64,000 nucleotides of DNA from Paraburkholderia monticola (GCF_001580545.1 NZ_LRBG01000039.1:496001-560000), one strand, 5' to 3'; counted from the first letter of the stretch, positions 1 through 9,470 are shown. Program-made: numbers and translations. Notes: generated from the sequence alone by a model not told the origin.

Positions 1-1371
1 AATCGGAATGTTGATGCCGACCTGGCCGATATCGATCTCGCTCTGGAACTTGCGCGCCGCCGCGCCGCTTTGCGTGAAGAGACCCACGCCATTGCCGAAC
101 GGATTGGCGTTGACGAGCGCGATCGCATCGTCGAGTGTCGCGACGTTCACCACCACCAGCACCGGTCCGAAAATTTCGGTGCGGTAGATTTCCATGTCGG
201 TCGTCACGTCGTTGAATACCGTCGGGCCGATGAAGTTACCCTGCTCGTAGCCTTTCACGTTCACGTCGCGGCCATCGAGCGCGAGCGTCGCGCCCTCCTT
301 CACGCCCGCCTCGATCAGGCCGAGAATGCGCTGCTTCGCCGCGCGCGATACCACCGGCCCGACATCGGTGCCCGGCTCGTGACCCGCGTTGACCTTCAGC
401 GTCTTCGCCTTCGCGACGAGCTCGGGCAGCCACTTCTGCGCGCCGCCGACCAGCACCGCCACCGAGGTCGCCATGCAGCGCTGCCCGGCCGCGCCGAACG
501 CGGCACCCGCGAGCGCGTTGAGCGTCTGCTCGCGGTTCGCATCGGGCAGCACGACCGCGTGGTTCTTCGCGCCCATCATCGATTGCACGCGTTTGCCGTG
601 CTCGCTGCCGAGGCGATACACGTGCGTGCCGACCGCCGTCGAGCCGACGAACGAAATCGCTTTCACCAGGTCATGTGTGCACAGCGCATCGACCACCTCC
701 TTACCGCCGTGCACGACGTTCAGCACGCCTTTCGGCACGCCGGCTTCGAGCGCAAGCTCGACCAGTTGCATCGTCGACAGCGGGTCCTGCTCGGACGGCT
801 TCAGCACGAACGTGTTGCCGCACACGAGCGCCATCGGGAACATCCACAGCGGAATCATCGCGGGGAAATTGAACGGCGTGATGCCGACGCATACGCCGAG
901 CGGCTGTCGGAGCGTATAGGTGTCCACACCACCGGCGACGTTCTCGGCGAATTCGCCCTGCTGCAACGTGCCGATCGAACAGGCGTGCTCGACGACTTCC
1001 AGACCGCGGAAGATGTCGCCTTCGGCGTCGGGAATGGTCTTGCCCTGCTCGGCCGACAGCGTCTTCGCGATACGCGGCATATGCTCGCGAATCAGCGCCT
1101 GATACTTCAGCATGATGCGCATGCGCGCGCCGATCGGCGTGTCCTTCCACGTGCTGAACGCGGCGTGCGCGCTGCGCACCGCCGCGTCGACTTCAGCGAC
1201 GGTCGCGAACGGCACGCGCGCGAGTACCGCCTGCGTGGCCGGGTTCACGATGTCGCGCCATTCGGTCGTCTTCGATTCGACGAACTCGCCGTTGATCAGC
1301 AGTTTCACGGCGGCGGTGGCAGTGGCGCCGGCAACGTCGCGGCTGGTCTCGTTCGAAGCAAGGGTGCTCAT
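1..1371 (-). CDS. mmsA: CoA-acylating methylmalonate-semialdehyde dehydrogenase, 3' end outside window
   Basis: Aldehyde dehydrogenase superfamily enzyme expected to convert methylmalonate semialdehyde to propionyl-CoA in valine catabolism, in the cytosol. Read on the minus strand from ATG at 1371, preceded by an AGGAG-type ribosome site. The N-terminal half shows ITPFNFPAMIPLWMFPMAL, the MMSDH-type counterpart of the ALDH PWNFP motif. Further on come VGSTAVG, a nucleotide-binding glycine segment, and AAFGAAGQRCMATSVAV, which carries the catalytic Cys. The frame stays open to the left edge, so only about 457 of the family's roughly 500 residues are visible. It lies downstream of an acyl-CoA dehydrogenase and an acyl-CoA synthetase on the same strand, which fits a branched-chain amino-acid degradation operon. 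Confidence 0.95.
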   Translation of the reverse strand, partial: MSTLASNETSRDVAGATATAAVKLLINGEFVESKTTEWRDIVNPATQAVLARVPFATVAEVDAAVRSAHAAFSTWKDTPIGARMRIMLKYQALIREHMPRIAKTLSAEQGKTIPDAEGDIFRGLEVVEHACSIGTLQQGEFAENVAGGVDTYTLRQPLGVCVGITPFNFPAMIPLWMFPMALVCGNTFVLKPSEQDPLSTMQLVELALEAGVPKGVLNVVHGGKEVVDALCTHDLVKAISFVGSTAVGTHVYRLGSEHGKRVQSMMGAKNHAVVLPDANREQTLNALAGAAFGAAGQRCMATSVAVLVGGAQKWLPELVAKAKTLKVNAGHEPGTDVGPVVSRAAKQRILGLIEAGVKEGATLALDGRDVNVKGYEQGNFIGPTVFNDVTTDMEIYRTEIFGPVLVVVNVATLDDAIALVNANPFGNGVGLFTQSGAAARKFQSEIDIGQVGINIPI

Positions 1372-1507
1372 GCTGAAACTCCTGGGCGATGGCCGCGCGG
1401 CGGCCGGACAACGATAGGGATGAAAAAACAGTGTCCCGACGCGTCGAATCCGAAGCTCGAATTCAACGCGTGCGATTCAAACCGGTCATAGCGATGAATA
1501 GGGACAG

Positions 1508-3199
1508 TCAGCGCAACTCGGGAAAATCTTCTTCCCAGTACTCGTCGGGCAGACGCGCGGGCTCGGCCGCGCGCTCCATTTCACGGCGCCGCAACTCGAC
1601 GCGGCGGATCTTGCCGGAGATGGTCTTCGGCAGCTCGCTGAATTGCAGGCGACGAATCCGCTTGTACGGCGCGAGTTTTTCGCGCGAGAACGCGAACACC
1701 GCGCGCGCGAGTTCGGGACTCGCTTCGTAGCCTTGACGCACCGTGACGAACGCTTTCGGCACCGACAGGCGCAGCGCGTCCGCGCTCGGCACCACCGCCG
1801 CCTCGCCGATCGCCTCGTGTTCGATCAGCACGCTTTCGAGTTCGAACGGACTCAAGCGATAGTCGGACGACTTGAACACATCGTCCGAGCGGCCGACATA
1901 CACGTAGTAGCCGTCGTCGCGACGCAGCGCGACATCCGAGGTGCGATAGAAGCCGTTGCGCATCGCCTGCGCGGTCGCGTTCGCGTTGTTCGCGTAGCCG
2001 GTCATCAGACCGAGCGGCCTTTCGGCGAGCGCCAGCGCGATTTCGCCTTCGGTGACCGGCTGGTCGTCGGCGTCGAGCAGTTCGATCCGGTAGCCCGGCA
2101 GCGGGCGCCCCATCGAGCCGGGCACGACCGGCTGGCCCGGCGAATTGCCGATCTGGCAGGTCGTTTCGGTCTGGCCGTAACCATCGCGGATCGTGATGCC
2201 CCACGCGTGCTTCACGCGCTCGATGATCTCGGGATTCAGCGGCTCGCCCGCGCCGACGATCTCGCGCAGCTTCACCGGATAATCGCCGAGCCGCTCCTGC
2301 ACGAGCATGCGCCAGACGGTCGGTGGCGCGCACAGCGTGGTCACGTTGAAGCGCACCAGCGCGGCGAGCGTGTCTTTCGGCACGAAGCGCGCGAAATTGA
2401 ACACGAACACGCACGCCTGCGCGTTCCACGGCGCGAAGAAACAGCTCCACGCGTGCTTGGCCCAGCCCGGCGAGCTGATGTTCCAATGGATGTCGCCGGG
2501 TTGCAGGCCGATCCAGTACATCGTCGAAAGATGCCCGACCGGATAGCTCTGGTGCGTATGCTCGACGAGCTTCGGTTTCGAGGTCGTGCCGGACGTGAAG
2601 TACAGCAGCAGCGGATCGCTGGCGTGCGTGATGCCGTGCGGCGTGAACTGCGGCGAGGCCTCGTACGCGGCGGCGATATCGATCCAGCCGTCGCGCGGCG
2701 CGCCGACCGACAGGCGGGTGAGCGGCACGTCGAGCGCGTCGAATTTGCCCAGCTCCGCGCTGTCGACCACGGCGAACTTCGCGCCGCCAATCTGCACGCG
2801 GTCGCGCACGTCGTCGGCGGATAGCTGCGTGGTGGCGGGCAGCACGATCGCGCCGAGCTTCATCGCGGCGAGCATCACGTCCCATAGTTCGACGCGGTTC
2901 GGCAGCATCAGCAGCACGCGGTCGCCGCGACCGACGCCCGCGCCGCGCAGAAAGTTCGCCATCCGCGACGAGCGCTCCGACATCTGCGCGTACGACAGGC
3001 GCAGGCCGTCGCTCGAAGGATCGTCGACGATCCACAGCGCGGGGTTGTGGTTGTCTCGCGCGATGGTGTCGAAGTAGTCGAGGGCCCAGTTGAACTCGCC
3101 GAGCGCCGGCCACGCGAATTCGCGGTACGCGCGCTCGTAGTCGGTGCGATGGCGCACTAGCAGATCGCGCGCTTCGAGAAAGGCTTTCGCTGCTGTCAT
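1508..3199 (-). CDS. AMP-forming acyl-CoA synthetase
   Basis: ANL-superfamily ligase (563 aa) that should activate a carboxylic acid to its acyl-CoA through an acyl-adenylate. The P-loop-like motif LYFTSGTTSKPK lies near residue 200, GYGQTETT near 345, and the C-terminal KTISGKIRR with the catalytic lysine near 530. ATG at 3199 is chosen because AGGAG lies just upstream; the open frame upstream of it has no family similarity. It sits between the acyl-CoA dehydrogenase gene and mmsA on the same strand, with gaps of 110 and 136 bp, so it is probably part of the same catabolic unit. Substrate is not readable from sequence; a short or medium branched acid is inferred from context only. Confidence 0.9.
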   Translation of the reverse strand: MTAAKAFLEARDLLVRHRTDYERAYREFAWPALGEFNWALDYFDTIARDNHNPALWIVDDPSSDGLRLSYAQMSERSSRMANFLRGAGVGRGDRVLLMLPNRVELWDVMLAAMKLGAIVLPATTQLSADDVRDRVQIGGAKFAVVDSAELGKFDALDVPLTRLSVGAPRDGWIDIAAAYEASPQFTPHGITHASDPLLLYFTSGTTSKPKLVEHTHQSYPVGHLSTMYWIGLQPGDIHWNISSPGWAKHAWSCFFAPWNAQACVFVFNFARFVPKDTLAALVRFNVTTLCAPPTVWRMLVQERLGDYPVKLREIVGAGEPLNPEIIERVKHAWGITIRDGYGQTETTCQIGNSPGQPVVPGSMGRPLPGYRIELLDADDQPVTEGEIALALAERPLGLMTGYANNANATAQAMRNGFYRTSDVALRRDDGYYVYVGRSDDVFKSSDYRLSPFELESVLIEHEAIGEAAVVPSADALRLSVPKAFVTVRQGYEASPELARAVFAFSREKLAPYKRIRRLQFSELPKTISGKIRRVELRRREMERAAEPARLPDEYWEEDFPELR

Positions 3200-3309
3200 C
3201 GTCGTCTCCTGTCTGGCGCGAGGGGCGCGCTCGATTTTTATAGCTGGGTACCGCTGCTGTGCACAACGAAGCGTCGGCGGCGAGGCTATTGTGCGCTCAA
3301 ACACAGCCC

Positions 3310-4443
3310 TCAAACATGCCTGGCGATCACCATCCGCTGCACTTCGCTGGTCCCTTCGTAGATCTGCGTGATACGCGCGTCGCGATAGTGGCGCTCCACC
3401 GCGTAGTCCTCCAGATAGCCATAGCCGCCATGAATCTGGATCGCATTCGAGCAGATCTCCTCGGCGAGCTCCGACGCAAACAGCTTCGCCTGCGACGCCT
3501 CCGACAGACACGGCCGCCCCGCCGAGCGCAGCCGCGCCGCATGATGCACGAGCAGACGCGCGGCGTTCAGGCGGGTCGCCATGTCAGCAAGCATATTGGC
3601 GATCGTCTGGTGATCCTTCAGCGGCTTGCCGAACTGTTCGCGCTCGCTCGCGTAGCGGCGCGCGGCATCGAACGCGGCGCGCGCGATGCCGACCGCCTGC
3701 GCGGCGATGCCGATACGCCCGCCTTCGAGATTCGACAACGCGATGCGCAGGCCCTCGCCCGGCTCGCCGAGCAGATTGGTCTCGGGCACCGCGCAGTGAT
3801 CGAGCGAGATCGGGCAGGTGTCGGAGGCGCGAATGCCGAGCTTGTGCTCCGGCCGGCCAACGTCGAAGCCCGGCGTCGAGCTCGGCACGATGAACGCGGA
3901 CAGGCCGCGCTTGCCGCGCTCGGGATCGGTGACGGCGAACACGATCGCCAGACCGGCGCGCGCGCCGTTGGTCACGAACTGCTTGCTGCCGTTCAGAATC
4001 CATTGGCCGTCGCGCAGCACCGCGCGGGTGCGCAGATTGTTGGCCTCGGAGCCCGCCTGCGGCTCGGTCAGGCAGAACGCGCCGATCGTGCGGCCGGTGG
4101 CCAGCTCGCGCAGATAGCGGTCCTTCTGCGCGGGGCTGCCGAAGTTCAGGATCGGCGCGCAGCCGACCGAGTTGTGCACGCTCATCAGCGTCGCGCAGGC
4201 GGCGCAGCCGGCCGCGATCTCTTCGAGCGCGAGCGCGTAGGCGACGTAGTCGGTGTAGGAGCCGCCCCACTCGGCCGGCACCATCATGCCGAGAAAACCA
4301 AGCTCGCCCATCTGCGCGACCACGCCGGCCGGTAGTTGCGCATCGCGGTCCCATTGCGCCGCGTGCGGCGCGAGGCATTCGGTCGCGAAGTCGCGCGCGG
4401 CGTCGCGGATCATCCGTTGTTCGTCGGTGTAGAAGCTGTCCAT
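3310..4443 (-). CDS. Acyl-CoA dehydrogenase, probably isobutyryl-CoA or short branched-chain type
   Basis: FAD-dependent acyl-CoA dehydrogenase, 377 aa, the usual length for the family. The FAD/substrate signature CLTEPQAGSEANNL is in the middle domain. The C-terminal IYEGTSEVQRM carries the Glu that acts as catalytic base in short-chain and isobutyryl-CoA dehydrogenases. ATG at 4443 has GAGGA upstream. The enzyme should pass electrons to electron-transfer flavoprotein in the cytosol. Position upstream of mmsA suggests the valine step isobutyryl-CoA to methacrylyl-CoA (inference). It is transcribed divergently from an AraC-family gene, with two identical 18-bp repeats between them. Confidence 0.92.
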   Translation of the reverse strand: MDSFYTDEQRMIRDAARDFATECLAPHAAQWDRDAQLPAGVVAQMGELGFLGMMVPAEWGGSYTDYVAYALALEEIAAGCAACATLMSVHNSVGCAPILNFGSPAQKDRYLRELATGRTIGAFCLTEPQAGSEANNLRTRAVLRDGQWILNGSKQFVTNGARAGLAIVFAVTDPERGKRGLSAFIVPSSTPGFDVGRPEHKLGIRASDTCPISLDHCAVPETNLLGEPGEGLRIALSNLEGGRIGIAAQAVGIARAAFDAARRYASEREQFGKPLKDHQTIANMLADMATRLNAARLLVHHAARLRSAGRPCLSEASQAKLFASELAEEICSNAIQIHGGYGYLEDYAVERHYRDARITQIYEGTSEVQRMVIARHV

Positions 4444-4546
4444 GACTGCGTCCTCGTGGGTGCTCGCGGCCGTGCTGGCGATCGCGGCGATGGGGCAAAG
4501 TGTAGGCAAGCGGCCCGCGCGGCTCGATGCTCGCTGCGCTCTTTCT

Positions 4547-4564
4547 TGCTGAGCGCTTTTGCCA
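4547..4564. repeat. 18-bp direct repeat, copy 1 (putative AraC-type operator)
   Basis: The sequence TGCTGAGCGCTTTTGCCA occurs here and again, identical, at 4632-4649. Starts are 85 bp apart, about eight helical turns, inside the divergent promoter region between the acyl-CoA dehydrogenase gene and the AraC-family gene. AraC-family dimers commonly bind direct repeats on one face of the helix, so these are the best candidates for the regulator's sites. Confidence 0.6.
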
Positions 4565-4631
4565 TACTGCTACCATTCACGTACACGGCAGCCCGCCATT
4601 TCAGGGGTTTCACCAACCACCAGCCAGCTCA

Positions 4632-4649
4632 TGCTGAGCGCTTTTGCCA
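4632..4649. repeat. 18-bp direct repeat, copy 2 (putative AraC-type operator)
   Basis: Identical to 4547-4564. This copy ends 16 bp before the start codon of the AraC-family gene, so binding here could also block that gene's translation start region or promoter (autoregulation, inferred). Confidence 0.6.
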
Positions 4650-4665
4650 GAGAAGCCGCAACCCG

Positions 4666-5712
4666 ATGAAAAGCGACAAAGCCACGATCTCGGTCAGTCT
4701 CGTCGAGGAAACGCTCGCGCTCGCGCAGGCGCGCGGGCTCGACGCGCGACCGCTCGCCGAAGCCGCCGGCATCGCCGCGCCGATGCTCGCGTCGCCGAAG
4801 AGCCGGGTGTCGTCGGCGCAATACGGCGCGCTGTGGGCCGCCATCGCGCGCGCGCTCGACGACGAATTCTTCGGCCAGGACTCGCACCCGATGAAAAGCG
4901 GCAGCTTCATCGCGATGACGCAGATGGCGCTCGGCGCGCGCAACGGCGCGCAGGCGCTCGCACGCGCGGTCGGCTTCATGCGGCTCGTGCTCGACGACCT
5001 CGGCGCGACGATCGATACCGACGCGCAGCGCGTGCGCCTCAGGTTCGTCGAGCGCGCGGGCACGCGCAAGCCGGCGATGTTCGCTTACGCGACGTATTTC
5101 ATCCTCGTGTACGGGCTCGTGTGCTGGCTCGTCGGCCGGCGCATTCCGTTGCTCGAAGCGCGTTTTCGCTGCGCCGCGCCGCCGGCCGCGCACGAGTACC
5201 GGCTGATGTTCTGCGAAGACATGTATTTCGACGAGCCCGCGTCGTACGTCGATCTCGACCCTGCGTTTCTGGAACTGCCGGTGATCCAGACTTCGCGCTC
5301 GGCGCGTCCGTTTCTGCGCGATGCGCCGGGCAGCTTCATCGTCAAGTACCGCAATCCGGGTTCGCTCGCCGCGCGCGTGCGCCGCGCGCTGCGCGCGTTG
5401 CCGATGTCGAACTGGCCCGCCGCCGATCAGATGGCCGCGCGCCTGCACGTCGCCGAGGCGACGATGCGGCGGTATCTGAAGCAGGAGGGCCACACGTATC
5501 AGTCGATCAAGGACGCGCTGCGGCGCGACATCGCGATCGCCGAACTGCAGCGCACGGAGCGCACCATCGCCGATATCGCGAACGCGGTCGGCTTCGCCGA
5601 GCCGAGCGCGTTTCATCGCGCGTTCCGCAAATGGACCGGCATGCGGCCGTCCGACTATCGGCCCGCGCAGCCCGTCGGGGCCGATCTCACGCGACGCGCC
5701 GAATCGGACTAA
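4666..5712 (+). CDS. AraC-family regulator with arabinose-binding-like N-terminal domain
   Basis: 348-aa transcription regulator. Residues about 20-210 form the large N-terminal domain seen in the OruR/ArgR-like AraC subgroup. The last 85 residues form the double HTH: ATMRRYLKQEGHTYQSIK is the first recognition region, and IADIANAVGFAEPSAFHRAF the highly conserved second HTH. ATG at 4666 begins the conserved N-terminus. It is divergent from the acyl-CoA dehydrogenase operon and probably senses a branched-chain catabolite to activate it (inference from position; in Pseudomonas the mmsAB operon is also run by an AraC-type protein, MmsR). Confidence 0.9.
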   Translation: MKSDKATISVSLVEETLALAQARGLDARPLAEAAGIAAPMLASPKSRVSSAQYGALWAAIARALDDEFFGQDSHPMKSGSFIAMTQMALGARNGAQALARAVGFMRLVLDDLGATIDTDAQRVRLRFVERAGTRKPAMFAYATYFILVYGLVCWLVGRRIPLLEARFRCAAPPAAHEYRLMFCEDMYFDEPASYVDLDPAFLELPVIQTSRSARPFLRDAPGSFIVKYRNPGSLAARVRRALRALPMSNWPAADQMAARLHVAEATMRRYLKQEGHTYQSIKDALRRDIAIAELQRTERTIADIANAVGFAEPSAFHRAFRKWTGMRPSDYRPAQPVGADLTRRAESD

Positions 5713-5796
5713 GCTTTAAGCGGCAACAGGCCAGCCTTGATCGAGGTATCGGCCCGCGCCGCCGGTTCACGCCGGCCGGCGCGGCGGCCGTCAGCG

Positions 5797-7419
5797 ATGA
5801 ACACGACTCCGCGTCTCCCGCTCCGGCAGTCCGGTCCGCGCAGGCCGCTTATCCGCGGCGGCATCGCGGGCTGTTTGATGCGCGGCATCGCCGTGCTCGG
5901 CATGCTATGCGCGCTCGGCTTCGCGACGCGCGAAGCGCTGGCACCGCTGCAAGCGGCGAACGCGGCCAATCCAGCGACACCGACACGCGTCACCGCCGCG
6001 ACCGCGAACAGCGTGGTCGTGATTCCGGTGAACGGCGCGATCGGGCCGGCCAGCGCCGATTTCATCGTGCGGGGATTGCAGCGCGCCGCCACCCAGCAGG
6101 CACAGCTCGCGGTGCTGCAACTCGATACGCCCGGCGGCCTCGATACCTCGATGCGGCAGATCATCAAGGCGATCCTCGCCTCGCCGGTGCCCGTCGCGAC
6201 CTTCATCGCGCCGAGCGGCGCGCGCGCCGCGAGCGCCGGCACCTACATCATCTACGCGAGCCATATCGCGGCGATGGCACCGGGTACGAACCTCGGCGCG
6301 GCGACGCCGATCCAGATGGGCATCGGCGGCAACGAGCCGCCCGCAGGCGGCCCGCCGGGCACGCAAGGGCCACCGGGCACGCCCGGACTACCGGACATGC
6401 GCACGCTGCCCGGGGGCGCGTCCGCGCCCGTCGCGTCATCCGACGCCGCCAGCGCGCTGCCGCTCGACAGCCAATCGACCGAAATGCGCAAGCAGGTCCA
6501 CGATGCCGCCGCCTACATCCGTGGCCTCGCGCAGATGCGCGGCCGCAACGCCGACTGGGCCGAGCGCGCGGTCCGCGAAGCGGTGAGCCTGTCCGATGAG
6601 GAAGCGCTCGCGCAGCACGTCGTCGATATCGTCGCGCGCGACGTGCCCGACCTGCTGCGCCAGCTGGACGGTCGCACGATCGTCACGACGAGCGGCAACG
6701 TCACGCTGCATACCGCGCATGCTCCGCTCATCACGCTGGAACCCGACTGGCGCAGCCGCTTTTTCGCCGTGATCACCGATCCGAGCGTCGCGCTGATTCT
6801 GCTGATGCTCGGCATGTACGGCCTGTTCTTCGAATTCGCGAATCCGGGCTTCGTGCTGCCCGGCGTGGTCGGCGCGATCAGCCTGCTGCTCGGCCTGTTC
6901 GCGATGCAGATGCTGCCCATCAGCTACGTCGGGCTCGGGCTGATCTTCCTCGGCATCGCCTTTCTGATCGGCGAAGCGTTCCTGCCGACCTTCGGCTCGC
7001 TCGGCTTCGGCGGCGTGGTCGCCTTCGTGGTCGGCGCGATGATGCTGATGGATACCGACGTGCCCGGCTACGGCATCCCACTGCCGCTGATCGCCGCGGT
7101 CGTCGTGTTCAGCGTCGCGTTCGTGCTCGGCGTGTCGCGGCTCGCGCTGCACGCGCGGCGGCGGCCGGTCGTGACGGGCTCGGAGGCGCTGATCGGCTGT
7201 GTCGGGGTGGTGCTGGACGGCGGCTTGCTGCCCGAACCCGAACACGTGGCGGACGGCGCGCTGGCCGGCTGGGCGCGCGTGCACGGCGAGCGCTGGCGCG
7301 TATCGAGCACGCTGCCGGCCGCGCCGGGTCAGAGCGTGCGCGTCACGGCACGCCATGGCCTCACGCTGACCGTGGTGCCGGTCACCCCGGTCGACGGCTT
7401 ACAAGGAGAACGTTCATGA
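5797..7419 (+). CDS. NfeD-family membrane serine protease (ClpP-class)
   Basis: 540-aa membrane protease of the long NfeD class, partner of slipins. An N-terminal hydrophobic segment (about residues 27-50) acts as signal or anchor. The ClpP-like domain starts with VVVIPVNGAIGPASADFIVRG and contains APSGARAASAGTYI, the serine region of this family. A Gly/Pro-rich insert (around residues 185-215) interrupts the domain. Four to five membrane helices follow from about residue 325, then a C-terminal OB-fold NfeD domain. The start is uncertain; ATG 5797 keeps the whole signal segment, and ATG 5878 is an alternative. It overlaps the slipin gene by 4 bases (ATGA), the classic NfeD-stomatin operon. 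Confidence 0.88.
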   Translation: MNTTPRLPLRQSGPRRPLIRGGIAGCLMRGIAVLGMLCALGFATREALAPLQAANAANPATPTRVTAATANSVVVIPVNGAIGPASADFIVRGLQRAATQQAQLAVLQLDTPGGLDTSMRQIIKAILASPVPVATFIAPSGARAASAGTYIIYASHIAAMAPGTNLGAATPIQMGIGGNEPPAGGPPGTQGPPGTPGLPDMRTLPGGASAPVASSDAASALPLDSQSTEMRKQVHDAAAYIRGLAQMRGRNADWAERAVREAVSLSDEEALAQHVVDIVARDVPDLLRQLDGRTIVTTSGNVTLHTAHAPLITLEPDWRSRFFAVITDPSVALILLMLGMYGLFFEFANPGFVLPGVVGAISLLLGLFAMQMLPISYVGLGLIFLGIAFLIGEAFLPTFGSLGFGGVVAFVVGAMMLMDTDVPGYGIPLPLIAAVVVFSVAFVLGVSRLALHARRRPVVTGSEALIGCVGVVLDGGLLPEPEHVADGALAGWARVHGERWRVSSTLPAAPGQSVRVTARHGLTLTVVPVTPVDGLQGERS

Positions 7420-8189
7420 TCGGCTTCACATTCGGCTTCAGCAGCATCCTGATCCTGCTCGCAGCCGCGCTGATTGCGTCGTCGGTGCGGATTTTTCGCG
7501 AGTACGAACGCGGCGTCGTGTTCATGCTCGGCCGCTTCTGGAAGGTCAAGGGGCCCGGGCTCGTGCTGATCGTCCCGATCGTGCAGCAAGCGGTGCGCAT
7601 GGATCTGCGCACCGTCGTGTTCGACGTGCCGCCGCAGGACGTGATCACGCGCGACAACGTGTCGGTGAAAGTCAACGCGGTCGTGTATTTCCGCGTGGTC
7701 GATCCGGAGCGGGCGGTGATCCAGGTCGCGCGCTACTTCGAGGCCACCAGCCAGCTGTCGCAGACGACGCTGCGCGCGGTGCTCGGCAAGCACGACCTCG
7801 ACCAGCTACTGTCGGAGCGCGAGCAGCTCAATGCCGACATCCAGAAGGTGCTCGACGCGCAGACCGACGCGTGGGGGATCAAGGTGTCGATCGTCGAGAT
7901 CAAGCATGTCGATATCAACGAAACGATGATCCGCGCGATTGCCCGCCAGGCCGAGGCCGAGCGCGAGCGGCGCGCGAAGGTGATTCACGCGGAGGGCGAA
8001 CTGCAGGCATCGCAGCATCTGCTGGAGGCCGCGCAGACGCTCGCGCGCCAGCCGCAGGCGATGCAGCTGCGCTATCTGCAGACGCTGACGACGATCGCCG
8101 CCGACAAGAACTCGACGATCGTGTTTCCGCTGCCGATCGACCTGCTGAGCGCGGTGATGGAACGGTTCAACAAGCCTTCGGCGTCGTGA
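7416..8189 (+). CDS. Slipin/stomatin-like SPFH protein
   Basis: 257-aa SPFH-domain protein with one N-terminal membrane helix (about residues 3-24), followed by EYERGVVFMLGRFWKVKGPG, the stomatin entry motif, and the conserved VSVKVNAVVYFRVVDPE strand. The C-terminal half is a charged helical segment (RQAEAERERRAKVIHAEGE) used for oligomerisation. Forms membrane microdomain scaffolds; in this operon type it is the expected partner and substrate of the NfeD protease encoded just upstream. Start ATG overlaps the upstream stop, and AAGGAG lies 8 bases before it. Confidence 0.93.
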   Translation: MIGFTFGFSSILILLAAALIASSVRIFREYERGVVFMLGRFWKVKGPGLVLIVPIVQQAVRMDLRTVVFDVPPQDVITRDNVSVKVNAVVYFRVVDPERAVIQVARYFEATSQLSQTTLRAVLGKHDLDQLLSEREQLNADIQKVLDAQTDAWGIKVSIVEIKHVDINETMIRAIARQAEAERERRAKVIHAEGELQASQHLLEAAQTLARQPQAMQLRYLQTLTTIAADKNSTIVFPLPIDLLSAVMERFNKPSAS

Positions 8190-8409
8190 GGACGTTGTTT
8201 TTCAGGAGACCCATTCGGCGCGGACCCGCGTCGAATTTGCAGTGAACCCAGCCGCCTTCGCGTTGTTTCCGCTTCATGATGGAACGACGCTCGCGGCGGG
8301 TTTGATCCGCCGGCAGAAATGGTGCGTGGCTTTCTATCGTGTTATCTGGTTCGGTTCGCACCGGAAAACGAACAACCCCGGCTGTTGTTCCGCTCCGCAG
8401 GAGCTAGAC

Positions 8410-8673
8410 ATGAATCTGTTTTCCCGCATTGGACTCGGCGCGCTGTTGACGGTGGTGACGATCAGCACCGTCTACGCGCAACCGGTGACGCAGCCCACCG
8501 ACCCGTCGGCGCCGAAAACGCGCGCCCAGGTCCGCGCCGACCTCCTCGAATGGCTCGCCGCCGGCTACGACCCGTTCGACTGGATCAACTATCCCGAGAA
8601 CGCGCAGCGCGCGGGCCGCATCGTCGCGCAGCGCCGCGCGGAGCAAGGCAATAGTTCGTCGACGGTGCAGTAA
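8410..8673 (+). CDS. DUF4148-type small secreted protein
   Basis: 87 aa with a clear signal peptide (MNLFSRIGLGALLTVVTIS, cleavage after YAQ region) and a short mature part containing RAQVRADLLEWLAAGYDP, the motif of the DUF4148 family common in Burkholderiaceae. AGGAG lies 6 bases upstream of ATG 8410. Periplasmic; function unknown. Confidence 0.8.
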   Translation: MNLFSRIGLGALLTVVTISTVYAQPVTQPTDPSAPKTRAQVRADLLEWLAAGYDPFDWINYPENAQRAGRIVAQRRAEQGNSSSTVQ

Positions 8674-8809
8674 AGCGCTCGCGGCTTGCGTCGCCGCAGC
8701 CTGAATGCCGCCCGCGCGGGCGGCAGGGGGATGGTTTGCGCCGCGGCAAGGTATCATCCCGTCCCTCCCCCACGCGGCAAACCAGCCGCACTCAGCCGGA
8801 ACCCGCACC

Positions 8810-9304
8810 ATGCCAATCTGGGTCGATGCCGACGCCTGCCCGGCCGTCGTCAAGGACATGCTCTATCGCGCGGCGCGCCGGACCGGGGTGCCGCTCACGC
8901 TGGTCGCCAATTCTTTCCTGCGCGTGCCGCCGTCGCCGCTGATCCGCGCGATCCAGGTGCCCGCCGGCTTCGACGCCGCCGATCAGTTGATCGTCGAGCG
9001 CGTCGCCGCGGGCGACCTCGTGATCACCGGCGACATCCCGCTCGCCGCCGCCGTGCTGGCAAAACATGCCCACGCGCTCGATCCGCGCGGTAACTGGTAC
9101 ACGCCCGGCACGATCGAAGAGCGGCTGCGCATGCGCTCGATGCTCGACCAGCTGCGCTCGAGCGGCGTCGACACGGGCGGCCCGGCCGCCTTCAGCGCGC
9201 GGGATGGCAAGACGTTTGCCGGCGAACTCGATCGCTGGCTGGCGCGTCACGCGCCGCGCGGTGATGCGCCGGCGCCACACTCAGGTGGCGAACCGCCCGC
9301 CTGA
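8810..9304 (+). CDS. YaiI/YqxD-family (DUF188) protein
   Basis: 164 aa, with MPIWVDADACP at the very start and VITGDIPLAAAVL further in, both diagnostic of the UPF0178/DUF188 family, which has a PIN-like fold. Conserved Asp residues (DADAC; TGDIP) suggest metal binding, but no reaction is established for the family. ATG 8810 is fixed by the conserved first residues. Confidence 0.9.
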   Translation: MPIWVDADACPAVVKDMLYRAARRTGVPLTLVANSFLRVPPSPLIRAIQVPAGFDAADQLIVERVAAGDLVITGDIPLAAAVLAKHAHALDPRGNWYTPGTIEERLRMRSMLDQLRSSGVDTGGPAAFSARDGKTFAGELDRWLARHAPRGDAPAPHSGGEPPA

Positions 9305-9323
9305 CGGGCCACGGCGATCTGCT

Positions 9324-9352
9324 GGCGCCGCCGTAAGTGCCGGGGCGGCGCC
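9324..9352 (+). terminator. GC-rich hairpin after the DUF188 gene
   Basis: Perfect 9-bp stem GGCGCCGCC / GGCGGCGCC (9324-9332 and 9344-9352) 20 bases after the stop codon. Only a weak T-rich tail follows (ATTCGTGTTT), so termination efficiency is uncertain. Confidence 0.4.
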
Positions 9353-9470
9353 ATTCGTGTTTACAATTCCGCGATAGCGCCCTTGCGCCGCCCGCTTTGC
9401 CGGGGCGTGCCGCGGCTGCCTCAATCAAAAAAATCACTTTCCGAACGACGAGAGAGAAAAAGACCGCCAA

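Noticed and set aside
2..1491. Long plus-strand open frames across the mmsA region
   Set aside because: They are antisense shadows caused by high GC at third positions; the minus-strand frame has clear ALDH motifs.
9305..9470. Purine riboswitch in front of the AzgA-like permease
   Set aside because: No conserved purine aptamer core was found; only a GC-rich hairpin after the previous gene.
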